64,000 bases of DNA from Rhizobacter sp. Root404 (GTDB taxonomy: Bacteria > Pseudomonadota > Gammaproteobacteria > Burkholderiales > Burkholderiaceae_C), in contig NZ_LMDS01000004.1 of assembly GCF_001425865.1 (NCBI RefSeq), forward strand, positions 1,311,589 through 1,375,588. Reading direction: 5' to 3'. The stretch's first letter is position 1. Every line of letters begins with the position of its first letter. A program made the translations under genes and the position numbers. Under the pieces are notes generated by a model. That model had not been told where the DNA came from, ran no database searches, and saw only the letters and a program-made list of their open reading frames with translations. Below, piece after piece: positions 44,972 through 53,105 of this stretch.

Positions 44972-46506
44972 ACATCGCCCTGCCCCCCCTGTTGCGCGCC
45001 GGTCCGGCGACGCGTGTGGCCTTCGGCCTCGTCTCGCTGATGGTGTCGCTGCTGATGCTCAGCGACCTGTTCGTCGGCGGCTTCCTCGACGACCGCGTCG
45101 CGGACGCGCGCCGCCACCGGCAGCTCGTCGCCGAATCGGTCGCGACCCAGGTGGTGCAGGCGCTGCGCAGCGACAGCGACGACGATCTGCGCACGCTGCT
45201 CGCCGGCGTGCTTCGGCGCGACCCGCAGCTGCGTTCGGCGGCCGTGATCGGGGGGGCGGCGCCGCGCGTCGTCGCCGGCGACCATGCGCACGAATGGCGC
45301 CTGGGCGGCACCGAGCCATCGACGATCGACAACCTCCGCATGACGCTGCTGGCCGACGGGCGGCGTTGGGGCGAACTGCAGCTCGCGTTCGCACCGAGCG
45401 GGCCGCAGTCGTGGCGCGAATGGCTGGGCCAGCCGCTGGTGGCCGGCGTGCTGCTGATGATCGGGCTCGGCTTCGTCGCGTTCCAGCTCTACCTGCGGCG
45501 AGCGATGCGCTACCTCGACCCGAGCGCGGCGGTGCCCGAACGCGTGCGCACCGCGTTCGACACGCTGACCGAGGCGGTGCTGGTGCTGGACACCGGCAGT
45601 CGCGTGATGCTGGCCAACAACGCGTTCAGCGCCCTCGGGCCGAACGCCATGCCGATCCGCACCGGCACCAGCGTCAACGACCTCGCGTGGCTGGTCGGCG
45701 CCTTGCCCGAGGGGTCCGGCCGGCCCTGGCAGCGGGTGCTCGAGACCAACCGGCCGCTGCTCGGCCTCGAGATGCGCCTGACGGCGAATCGCGAGCGCAT
45801 TCGCGACGTCGTGTTGAACTGCACGCCGATCAACGACGGCTTCCACCGCGCCCGCGGCTGCCTGTTGACGATGTCCGACGTGACCGAGCTGCACGAGCGC
45901 ACCGAGGGCCTGCGCGTCGCGCTGGTCGAGCTGCACGCCTCGCGCGAGGAGATCCGCCAGAAGAACGAGGAGCTGACGCTGCTGGCCACGCGCGACGCGC
46001 TGACCGGCTGCCTGAACCGGCGCGCCTTCCTGGCCGACAGCGAGCGCGCGATCGCCGCCGCCGCGGCCGCCGGCCAGCCGCTGTGCGCGATCATGTGCGA
46101 CGTCGATCACTTCAAGTCGATCAACGACCGCTTCGGCCACGGCGGCGGCGACGAGGTCCTCAAGGCCGTCGCCAAGGCGCTCGGCCGCGGCCTGCGCACC
46201 GGCGACCTGCTCGGGCGCTACGGCGGCGAGGAGTTCTGCATCGTGCTTCCGAACGCGACGCTGGCGCAGGGTCGCGAGATCGCCGAGCGGCTGCGCGCCG
46301 AGGTGGAGGCCCATGCCGGCAGTGCCGTGCGCCACCTCGCGGACGTGCAGGTGACGATGAGCTTCGGCGTCGAGCAGCTCGGCCACGGTGCGGCGCAGTT
46401 CGACGCGCTGGTCGATCGCGCCGACCAGGCGCTCTACCACTCGAAGAAGACCGGTCGCAACCGGGTGACCGCCTGGACCGAGCTCGCGTCCGTCCCGGCG
46501 GGCTGA
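44968..46506 (+). CDS. membrane PAS-GGDEF diguanylate cyclase
   Basis: 512 residues from TTG at 44968, with GGAG six bases upstream. The TTG overlaps the stop of the giant protein (TTGA). A first membrane helix (GLVSLMVSLLMLSDLFVGG), a periplasmic domain of about 110 residues, a second helix (VLLMIGLGFVAFQLY), a PAS-like domain (about 190-310), a short coiled coil and a GGDEF domain follow. The active-site loop is GGEEF (419-423), and RTGD five residues upstream is the inhibitory I-site. It should make c-di-GMP, the second messenger that controls adhesin display and biofilm. Coupling to the adhesin gene suggests that the two are expressed together. Confidence 0.9.
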   Translation: MNIALPPLLRAGPATRVAFGLVSLMVSLLMLSDLFVGGFLDDRVADARRHRQLVAESVATQVVQALRSDSDDDLRTLLAGVLRRDPQLRSAAVIGGAAPRVVAGDHAHEWRLGGTEPSTIDNLRMTLLADGRRWGELQLAFAPSGPQSWREWLGQPLVAGVLLMIGLGFVAFQLYLRRAMRYLDPSAAVPERVRTAFDTLTEAVLVLDTGSRVMLANNAFSALGPNAMPIRTGTSVNDLAWLVGALPEGSGRPWQRVLETNRPLLGLEMRLTANRERIRDVVLNCTPINDGFHRARGCLLTMSDVTELHERTEGLRVALVELHASREEIRQKNEELTLLATRDALTGCLNRRAFLADSERAIAAAAAAGQPLCAIMCDVDHFKSINDRFGHGGGDEVLKAVAKALGRGLRTGDLLGRYGGEEFCIVLPNATLAQGREIAERLRAEVEAHAGSAVRHLADVQVTMSFGVEQLGHGAAQFDALVDRADQALYHSKKTGRNRVTAWTELASVPAG

Positions 46507-46512
46507 AGCGCG

Positions 46513-46944
46513 TCAGCCCTCGTCGCGTCGCACGACCATCACCGGCATGCTCGCGTGCCGCAGCACCCATTCCGCCGCCGAGCCCAGCGCGCCTTCGAGC
46601 GGCTCCATGCCGCGCGCGCCGACGATGATCAGCTCGCAGTTGCAGCGCTCGGCGATGTCGACGATCTGGTGGCCCGGATCGCCGTTGGCGATCTCGGTGT
46701 CGAACGCGAGCCCGGCCACGCGCAGCAGCTCCTGCGCCGGCGCCAGCACGTGCTGCGCGGCGGCCTCGCTGACCTGTTCGATCACTGCGGCGTCGTGGGC
46801 GACCACCATCTCGTAGAGCGACGCCGGCTCCTGCACGTTGGCCAGCACGAAGCTCGCGCGCAGGCCGTCGTCGACCAGCCGCAGCGCGTGCCGCACCGCC
46901 TCGAGCGCGTTCTCGGAACCGTCGACCGGCAGCAGAATTCTCAT
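46513..46944 (-). CDS. universal stress protein, UspA family
   Basis: 143 residues from ATG at 46944 with AGGAG upstream. It starts with MRILLPVDGSENALEAVRHA and ends with the nucleotide-binding pattern IIVGARGMEPLEGALGSAAE followed by VLRHASMPVMVVR, as in ATP-binding Usp proteins (G-2x-G-9x-G-S/T type). It is a small cytoplasmic stress protein. It converges on the diguanylate cyclase gene with only six bases between the stops, and no terminator is visible there. Confidence 0.9.
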   Translation of the reverse strand: MRILLPVDGSENALEAVRHALRLVDDGLRASFVLANVQEPASLYEMVVAHDAAVIEQVSEAAAQHVLAPAQELLRVAGLAFDTEIANGDPGHQIVDIAERCNCELIIVGARGMEPLEGALGSAAEWVLRHASMPVMVVRRDEG

Positions 46945-47044
46945 CACGATCTCCTGAAGGGCAGATGCACCGAGCTTACGGCCTGCGCGCGGCGCCGATC
47001 CGGGCGACACTGCGCTTTGCACGAGAACCCTTGACGACGCCGCG

Positions 47045-47968
47045 TTGGACACCCTCATCCGCCTGATCGCCGAGTACGGACTGCTGTTCGTGTTCGCCAA
47101 CATCCTGCTGCAGCAGCTCGGTGCGCCGCTGCCCGGCTACCCGATGCTGATGGTCACCGGCGCGCTCGCGGCGCGCGGCGAACTCGACGTGCTCGCGCTG
47201 CTCGGCACCGCGGTGCTGGCCTGCCTGATCGCCGACGGCATCTGGTACGCGATCGGCCGGCGCAGCGGTCGGCGCGTGCTGCGCACGCTGTGCCAGATCT
47301 CGCTGTCGCCGGACGGCTGCGTGCGCCAGACCGAATCGATCTTCACGCGCTTCGGGCCGCCGTCGCTGCTGGTGGCCAAGTTCGTGCCCGGGTTCGCGTC
47401 GGTCGCGACCGCACTGGCCGGCGCGATCCACATCCCGCGCGCCGCGTTCCTGCTGTATGACGCAATCGGCGCGACGGTGTGGGTCGGAGTCGGCCTCGGG
47501 CTGGGCTGGCTGTTCTCGCCGGCGATCGAGCAGATCGTGTCCGTGCTCGCGCAGTTCGGCCGCTGGGGACTGATGCTGCTGGCGATCGTGATCGCGCTGT
47601 TCATCGCCGCCAAGTGGTGGCAGCGCTACCGTTTCAACAAGCAGCTGCGGATGGCGCGGCTGTCGGTCGACTCGCTGGCGGAGCTGCTCGACCGCGGCGA
47701 GCGGCCGATGATCGTCGACGTGCGCTCGGCCGTCGCGCGCGAGGACGGACGCATCCCCGGCGCGATCCTGTCGACCGGCCGCGAGCTGGCGCCGGAGCTG
47801 ATCGGGCACCCGAAGGACGCGCTGATCGTCGTCTACTGCGCCTGCCCGAACGACGCCTCGGCGGTCGTCGCCGCGCGCCAGCTGCTGCAGCACGGATTTC
47901 GCGATGTGCGCCCGCTGGCCGGCGGCATCGAGGCCTGGACGGCCGCGGGTCGCGCGCTCGAAGCCTGA
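47045..47968 (+). CDS. DedA-family membrane protein fused to rhodanese domain
   Basis: 307 residues from TTG at 47045. Residues 1-195 are a DedA/VTT-type membrane protein (LLQQLGAPLPGYPMLMVTGA, then FGPPSLLVAKFVPGFASVAT). Residues 205-307 are a rhodanese domain (ERPMIVDVRSAVAREDGRIP) with YCACPNDASA, where Cys is at the expected catalytic loop position. DedA proteins are thought to help lipid or ion movement across the inner membrane; rhodanese domains carry sulfur. The fusion is seen in proteobacteria but its role is not known. It is divergent from the UspA gene. Confidence 0.88.
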   Translation: MDTLIRLIAEYGLLFVFANILLQQLGAPLPGYPMLMVTGALAARGELDVLALLGTAVLACLIADGIWYAIGRRSGRRVLRTLCQISLSPDGCVRQTESIFTRFGPPSLLVAKFVPGFASVATALAGAIHIPRAAFLLYDAIGATVWVGVGLGLGWLFSPAIEQIVSVLAQFGRWGLMLLAIVIALFIAAKWWQRYRFNKQLRMARLSVDSLAELLDRGERPMIVDVRSAVAREDGRIPGAILSTGRELAPELIGHPKDALIVVYCACPNDASAVVAARQLLQHGFRDVRPLAGGIEAWTAAGRALEA

Positions 47969-47981
47969 GGCCGCTGCAGGT

Positions 47982-48884
47982 TCAGACCCGCCCGCTCAGC
48001 AGCGTCATCAGCGCCGCGGCATTGCGCTGGCCCTGGTCTTCCATGTTGTTGTTGAACACGACATGGGTCGAGCGCGCGCGCTTCGCGAGCGCCGTGACCT
48101 GCGCGGCCACCTCGCCCAGCTCCGCCGCGCCGTAGTCGTAGTTGAAGCGCTCCGACGAATCGGTCTGGCCCTTGACGTTCCAGGTCGCGGCATTGCGGCC
48201 GTGCAGGCGCAGCAGGGCGACCTCGGGATGCGTGACCTCCCACAGCGCCGGCACGCTGTTGCTGAAGCCCTGCGGGCCGTCGACCACCGTGTGCACGACG
48301 CCAAGCTCGCGCTCGAACGCAAGCGTCGACGCACTCGCGTGCGCATCGGCGAACCAGCTGCGATGCCGGAACTCGACGCTCAGCGTGTGCCCCGCCATGC
48401 GCTCGACGCACATCCGCACGTGCTCGTGGCCAGAGGAATTGCGCACGATCCACGGCGGGAACTGGAAGTGCACGAGGCCCAGCCGGCCGGCGGCGCGCAG
48501 CGGCACGAGCGCCTCGATGAAACGGCGCCACAGCTCGTCGACGATCTCGGGCGGTATGTCGTTCAGGTACAGGTTCGCCTTCGAGGACGGCGGCAACGCC
48601 GCGCGCAGGTCCTTGTGCAGCACGTTCGGCGAGGTGGGGTGGCCCGTGAAGAGGCGAAATGCCTTGACGTTCATCGTGAAGCCGTCGGGTGTGCGCTCGG
48701 CCCAGAGCTGCGAGGTGGCCGGCGTCGGCATCGCGTAGTAGCTGGAATCGACCTCGACCAGCGGGAAGCGCGACGCGTAGTAGCGCAGCCGCGCCTCGGC
48801 GCTGGTGACGCCCGGCGGATAGAAGCGGCCGCTGTCGACCAGGGTCTTGCTCGACCACGACGCGGTACCGACCAGCACGCTCAT
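47982..48884 (-). CDS. DUF72 (YecE-like) protein
   Basis: 300 residues from ATG at 48884. The family pattern is complete: VLVGTASWSSKTLVDSGRFYP, then RLRYYASRFPLVEVDSSYYA, then FRLFTGH, the TIM-barrel strand LVHFQFPPW, the EFRHRSW motif and the C-terminal FNNNMEDQGQRNA. It is a soluble TIM-barrel protein of unknown biochemical function. It converges on the DedA-rhodanese gene, and its start faces the UvrD-like helicase gene across about 45 bases that must contain both promoters. Confidence 0.88.
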   Translation of the reverse strand: MSVLVGTASWSSKTLVDSGRFYPPGVTSAEARLRYYASRFPLVEVDSSYYAMPTPATSQLWAERTPDGFTMNVKAFRLFTGHPTSPNVLHKDLRAALPPSSKANLYLNDIPPEIVDELWRRFIEALVPLRAAGRLGLVHFQFPPWIVRNSSGHEHVRMCVERMAGHTLSVEFRHRSWFADAHASASTLAFERELGVVHTVVDGPQGFSNSVPALWEVTHPEVALLRLHGRNAATWNVKGQTDSSERFNYDYGAAELGEVAAQVTALAKRARSTHVVFNNNMEDQGQRNAAALMTLLSGRV

Positions 48885-48928
48885 CGGGGAACTCCTGCAC
48901 CCAGGTCAGGGCTGGATGCAATTACAGT

Positions 48929-51022
48929 ATGCCCATGTCCGCCCGCCCCGATCCGCCCCAGCGCACCGACCCGTTCGCCGCGCTCAACGCGCAGCAGCGC
49001 AGCGCGGTCGAGCACGGGGCCGAGGGCAGCAGCATTCCCGGCCCGCTGCTGGTCATCGCCGGCGCCGGCTCGGGCAAGACGATGACGCTGGCGTCGCGGG
49101 TCGCGAAGCTGGTGCTCGATGGCGCCGACCCGCAGCGCCTGCTGCTGCTGACCTTCTCGCGGCGTGCGGCGCAGGAGATGCAGCGCCGCGTCGGCCGGGT
49201 GCTGCACCAGGCGCTCGGCTTCGCGTCGACGCAGCGGGCGCCGCAGCTGCACTGGGCCGGCACCTTCCACGGCATCGGTGCGCGGCTGCTGCGCGAGTAC
49301 GCCCCGCAGATCGGGCTGGCCGAGAACTTCACGATCCAGGACCGCGGCGATTCGGAAGACCTGATGGGCCTGGTGCGCCACGAGCTGAAGTTCGCGACGA
49401 CGAAGAACCGCTTCCCGCTGAAGGGCACCTGCCTGGGCATCTACTCGCGCGTGCTGAACAGCCGCGAGCCGCTGGGGGAATTGCTGCGCACGGTCTACCC
49501 GTGGTGCCAGGTCTGGGAGGACGAGCTGAAGCAGCTGTTCCGCGCCTACGTGGCCGCCAAGCAGGCCCAGTGCGTGCTCGACTACGACGACCTGCTGCTG
49601 TACTGGGCGCAGATGCTGGGCGAGCCGGCGCTGGCGCGGCACGTGTCGGCACGCTTCGACCACGTGCTGGTCGACGAGTACCAGGACACCAACCGGCTGC
49701 AGGCCGCGATCCTGCTCGCGCTCAAGCCCGACGGGCGCGGCCTGACGGTGGTCGGCGACGACGCGCAGTCGATCTACTCGTTCCGCGCCGCCGAGGTGCG
49801 CAACATCCTCGACTTCCCGGCGCTGTTCACGCCGCCAGCGCGCATCGTCACGCTGGAGCGCAACTACCGCTCGACCCAACCGATCCTCGACGCGTCGAAC
49901 GCGGTGATCGCGCTCGCGCCGCAGCGTTTCGGCAAGCAGCTGTGGAGCGATGCCGCATCGAGCGAGCGCCCGTCGCTGATCACCATGCGGGACGAGTCGG
50001 CACAGGCCGCGTGGGTGGCCGACCAGGTGCTGCGCCACCGCGAGCGCGGCATCGCGCTGAAGGGCCAGGCCGCGCTGTTCCGCACCTCGCACCACAGCGC
50101 CGCGCTCGAACTGGAGCTGACGCGCCGCGACATTCCGTTCGTCAAGTTCGGCGGCTTGAAGTTTCTGGAAGCGTCGCACGTGAAGGACGTGCTTTCGATG
50201 CTGCGCTGGGCGCAGAATCCGCGCCACCGGATGGCCGGGTTGCGGGTCGCGCAACTGGTGCCCGGTATCGGTACCGCGAGCGCGAAACGGCTGCTGGACG
50301 CAATGGCGCAGGCCGCCGACCCGGTCGGCGCGCTGCGCGCATTCAAGCCGCCTCCGGCCGCGGCCAGCGACTGGGCGGCGTGGGCCGCCACCTACGACGC
50401 GCTGCGCGCCGCGCCGCACTGGCCCACCGAACTCCAACAGGTTCACGCCTGGTACCTGCCGCAATTGCGCCGCCTGCACGACGACGCGGCGATCCGCGAG
50501 GGCGACCTGGCGCAGCTCGCGCGCCTGGCGCACGGTTACGCGTCGCGCGAGTCGTTCCTCGCGGAGTTGACGCTCGATCCGCCCGAGGCGACCAGCGACG
50601 AGTCCGGCCCCCCGCTGCGCGACGAGGACTACATGATCCTGTCGACGATCCACGCCGCGAAGGGGCAGGAGTGGAAGGCGGTGTTCGTGCTGAACGCGGT
50701 CGACGGCTGCATCCCGTCGGACATGGCGACCGGCAACGCGGTCGAGATCGAGGAGGAACGCCGGCTGCTGTACGTCGCGATGACGCGCGCCCGCCAGCAC
50801 CTGCACCTGATGGTCCCGCAGCGCTTCTACGTCACGCAGCAGGCCGAGCACGGCGACCGCCACCTGTACGGTTCGCTGACCCGCTTCATCCCGCCGGCGC
50901 TGGCCGACCGGTTCGAGACGAACGCCACCCACGACGAAGAACCGGCCGATGGTTTCCCATCGGCCGGCGTCCCCGGCCTGCGCCTGGACCTCGCGGCCGG
51001 CGTCAGGTCGATGTGGTCATGA
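48929..51022 (+). CDS. UvrD/Rep-type ATP-dependent DNA helicase
   Basis: 697 residues from ATG at 48929; ATG at 48935 is an equal alternative. It has superfamily 1 motifs: AGAGSGKT (45-51), LLTFSRRAAQEMQRRV, LVDEYQDTNRLQ, VVGDDAQSIYSFRAA, LERNYRSTQPIL, and LSTIHAAKGQEWKAVFVLN with EEERRLLYVAMTRAR near the end. It unwinds DNA 3' to 5' in repair or replication restart. The length and domain order match UvrD-like helicases rather than RecB. The gene stands alone and converges on csbD three bases downstream. Confidence 0.92.
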   Translation: MPMSARPDPPQRTDPFAALNAQQRSAVEHGAEGSSIPGPLLVIAGAGSGKTMTLASRVAKLVLDGADPQRLLLLTFSRRAAQEMQRRVGRVLHQALGFASTQRAPQLHWAGTFHGIGARLLREYAPQIGLAENFTIQDRGDSEDLMGLVRHELKFATTKNRFPLKGTCLGIYSRVLNSREPLGELLRTVYPWCQVWEDELKQLFRAYVAAKQAQCVLDYDDLLLYWAQMLGEPALARHVSARFDHVLVDEYQDTNRLQAAILLALKPDGRGLTVVGDDAQSIYSFRAAEVRNILDFPALFTPPARIVTLERNYRSTQPILDASNAVIALAPQRFGKQLWSDAASSERPSLITMRDESAQAAWVADQVLRHRERGIALKGQAALFRTSHHSAALELELTRRDIPFVKFGGLKFLEASHVKDVLSMLRWAQNPRHRMAGLRVAQLVPGIGTASAKRLLDAMAQAADPVGALRAFKPPPAAASDWAAWAATYDALRAAPHWPTELQQVHAWYLPQLRRLHDDAAIREGDLAQLARLAHGYASRESFLAELTLDPPEATSDESGPPLRDEDYMILSTIHAAKGQEWKAVFVLNAVDGCIPSDMATGNAVEIEEERRLLYVAMTRARQHLHLMVPQRFYVTQQAEHGDRHLYGSLTRFIPPALADRFETNATHDEEPADGFPSAGVPGLRLDLAAGVRSMWS

Positions 51023-51025
51023 GGC

Positions 51026-51211
51026 TCAGGGCTTCTTGACGGCGTCCTTGACGTCTTCCTTCCCGTCGCCATACGTCGCCTGCGTCTTGCCGGCGGCCTT
51101 GTCGACCTTGCCTTCGGCCTCGAGCTTCTCGTTGCCGACGACCTTGCCCGCGGCTTCCTTGACGCTGCCCTTGGCCTGTTCCATACGACCGTTGACTTGA
51201 TCCTTGTTCAT
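51026..51211 (-). CDS. CsbD-family stress protein
   Basis: 61 residues from ATG at 51211, after a purine-rich site (AAAGGAACC). The sequence NKDQVNGRMEQAKGSVKEAA followed by GKVVGNEKLEAEGKVDKAAGK has the CsbD repeats of Gly-Lys motifs and is strongly charged. These small proteins accumulate under general stress and phosphate limitation; the mechanism is unknown. It is monocistronic. Confidence 0.92.
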   Translation of the reverse strand: MNKDQVNGRMEQAKGSVKEAAGKVVGNEKLEAEGKVDKAAGKTQATYGDGKEDVKDAVKKP

Positions 51212-51324
51212 GCTGGTTCCTTTGCACGGGGTGAAGAGAGGACTTCACTGTGCCCAGGCGTCGCGCCGGGGTCTGTCGGGACAGGTGTGCCCTGCCTGTA
51301 GGACGCGGCGCAGGCGGGTTTCGC

Positions 51325-51897
51325 TCAGCCGAGTGGCGACACGCCGATCAGCCACTGGTGCGCCTTGAACAGAAACAGGACGTAAAGCGCCAGGCCGCCC
51401 AGGAGCGCGATCGCGTCGTTGAGGGCCGACGGCGGCGCACAGGGAATCGCCCGTGGGACGGCGCGCTTCTTGACGGCGATGCGGTCGGCCACGGCCCAGG
51501 CCAGGAACGCACCGAACAGCACGATGTCCGCGAGGTTGCCGTTGGCGAGCAAGTGCGCGAGCGCCCAGAACTTCACGGCCAGCAGCATCGGGTGCTTCGC
51601 CGCGGCCTTGATGCGCCCCGGCAGATAGGTCGCGAGCAGCAGCGGGAACACCGGCAGCATCAGCAGCAGCGCGACGTGACGCATCGCGGTCGGCGGCGTC
51701 CAGACCACCACCGGGGCCTGCCGCGCCAGGCCGTAGCCGTAGATCAGCAGCACGAAGCCGGCGAGCGAGACGATCGAATAGATGCCCTTCCACGCGCCGG
51801 GGCGGCGCGCGGCCTGCGCGTCACGCCAGGCAGGGGCGACGATCGCGACCGAGTGGATGCCGAGGAACAGCACCAGGCCGAGGAGGAGAAGGGTCAT
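51325..51897 (-). CDS. NnrU-family membrane protein
   Basis: 190 residues from ATG at 51897, with five or six membrane helices (LLLLGLVLFLGIHSVAIVAP, HVALLLMLPVFPLLLAT, ALLGGLALYVLFLFKAHQWL). The HSV in helix 1, the KHPMLLAVKFWALAHLLANG motif and the HQW near the end fit NnrU, a family related to isoprenylcysteine methyltransferase-like and denitrification-linked proteins. No nitrite or nitric oxide reductase gene is nearby, so its role here is open. Confidence 0.88.
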   Translation of the reverse strand: MTLLLLGLVLFLGIHSVAIVAPAWRDAQAARRPGAWKGIYSIVSLAGFVLLIYGYGLARQAPVVVWTPPTAMRHVALLLMLPVFPLLLATYLPGRIKAAAKHPMLLAVKFWALAHLLANGNLADIVLFGAFLAWAVADRIAVKKRAVPRAIPCAPPSALNDAIALLGGLALYVLFLFKAHQWLIGVSPLG

Positions 51898-51943
51898 GAC
51901 GCGCTCCGCTGCAATGGAGCGCGCAGTATCACCCCGGTTCGCC

Positions 51944-53038
51944 CTAGTTCGATTCCTTGATGAGCCGGCCGCTGGCCGACTGGATCGGCCGCGCGTTCAT
52001 CGGGTACAGGCGCGCGAAGATGCCGATCTGCTCCGCCGAGACCGGCACCGGCTGCTTCATCACCATCCACAGCACGCCCTCGCTGCATGGCGGCGTGGTC
52101 AGCGAGCCCATGTAGGTGAAGTACTGGCGTTCGGGTGGCAGCAGGTCGTTGAGGTTGACCGGCGTGCGTGCGGCCACCTCGTCGCCCTTCTCGAGCGGCA
52201 GGTTGTTCCACACGCTCTGGATCAGCGGCTGCGCGGCGCCGCGATCGAGCAGCACGGCGACGACGGCGAGGCGGCCGTCCAGGTCCTTGTGCACCAGGTG
52301 CACGACCATGTCGAACTGCTTGCCGTTGATGCGCTCTTCGGACGGGCGGTGGAAATGGAACTGCACCAGCTCGTAGCGTCGTCCCATCACCTCGATCGAG
52401 TTGCCGGCGGCGACGTTGACCTGCACGGTGTGGCCGTTGTCGATCACGCGGAATGCGCTCGGCTGGTAGTCGAAGCGCACCGGGTCGAGTTCGACGCGGA
52501 TGCCGTCGCGGATGTCGATCGGGCTCTGGCGCGTGCCGGTCGAGCATTTGGAGAATTCGGGTTGCAGCTGGCCCCAGGTCTCGGGGCCGCCGCTGCCGGT
52601 GTAGTCCCAGTGGGCGGCGTGGTGAGCCGTCGCGCCGGCGACGGCGTGCGCGACGGGCGTGCGCACCGGGGCCGGCGCTGCGGCGCGGCGGGCGACCGGC
52701 CGCTTCGGCTCCAGGGCGGCCGCGGGCTCGTGGCTGTCCGCCGCGACCGGTGCACTCGCCTTCGAGACGACGCGGACGACGTTCGGGTTGCCGGCATCCG
52801 GCGTGCGGGACGCACCCAGCTTCTGCGCGAGGCGCTCGCGCAAGGCGTCCATCGGATCGCGGGTCGCGTCCAGCGGTGCCTTGGCCTTTTTCGGCGCCGC
52901 CTCCAGCGCTGTCGTTTCCTTCACGGCCTCGGCCTTGGTCGGCGCCGCGGGCGCGTGCTCCGACGCGGCGGCGCTCAGCGACAACAAGGCGGCCGCGCAG
53001 ACGGCAGCGAGGGACGGGGGCGACGGCAAGGCGGGCAT
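51944..53038 (-). CDS. alpha-carbonic anhydrase, exported, with long N-terminal extension
   Basis: 364 residues from ATG at 53038. Residues 1-26 are a signal peptide (AAVCAAALLSLSAAASE). Residues 27-140 are a low-complexity Ala/Pro/Lys region. The alpha-CA domain begins HWDYTGSGGPETWG at 143 and includes QSPIDI, the zinc ligands H228 and H230 (FHFHRPSEE) and H247 (VVHLVH), and the C-terminal YMGSLTTPPCSEG. It hydrates CO2 in the periplasm. The basic, proline-rich spacer is unusual in length and may tether the enzyme to the envelope. The gene is monocistronic. Confidence 0.92.
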   Translation of the reverse strand: MPALPSPPSLAAVCAAALLSLSAAASEHAPAAPTKAEAVKETTALEAAPKKAKAPLDATRDPMDALRERLAQKLGASRTPDAGNPNVVRVVSKASAPVAADSHEPAAALEPKRPVARRAAAPAPVRTPVAHAVAGATAHHAAHWDYTGSGGPETWGQLQPEFSKCSTGTRQSPIDIRDGIRVELDPVRFDYQPSAFRVIDNGHTVQVNVAAGNSIEVMGRRYELVQFHFHRPSEERINGKQFDMVVHLVHKDLDGRLAVVAVLLDRGAAQPLIQSVWNNLPLEKGDEVAARTPVNLNDLLPPERQYFTYMGSLTTPPCSEGVLWMVMKQPVPVSAEQIGIFARLYPMNARPIQSASGRLIKESN

Positions 53039-53105
53039 GAACGGTCTCCGGCGCCCAACCGAGGCGCCTGGCCGTCATATCGACGGCGCGCCGCGCGACT
53101 TGAGT

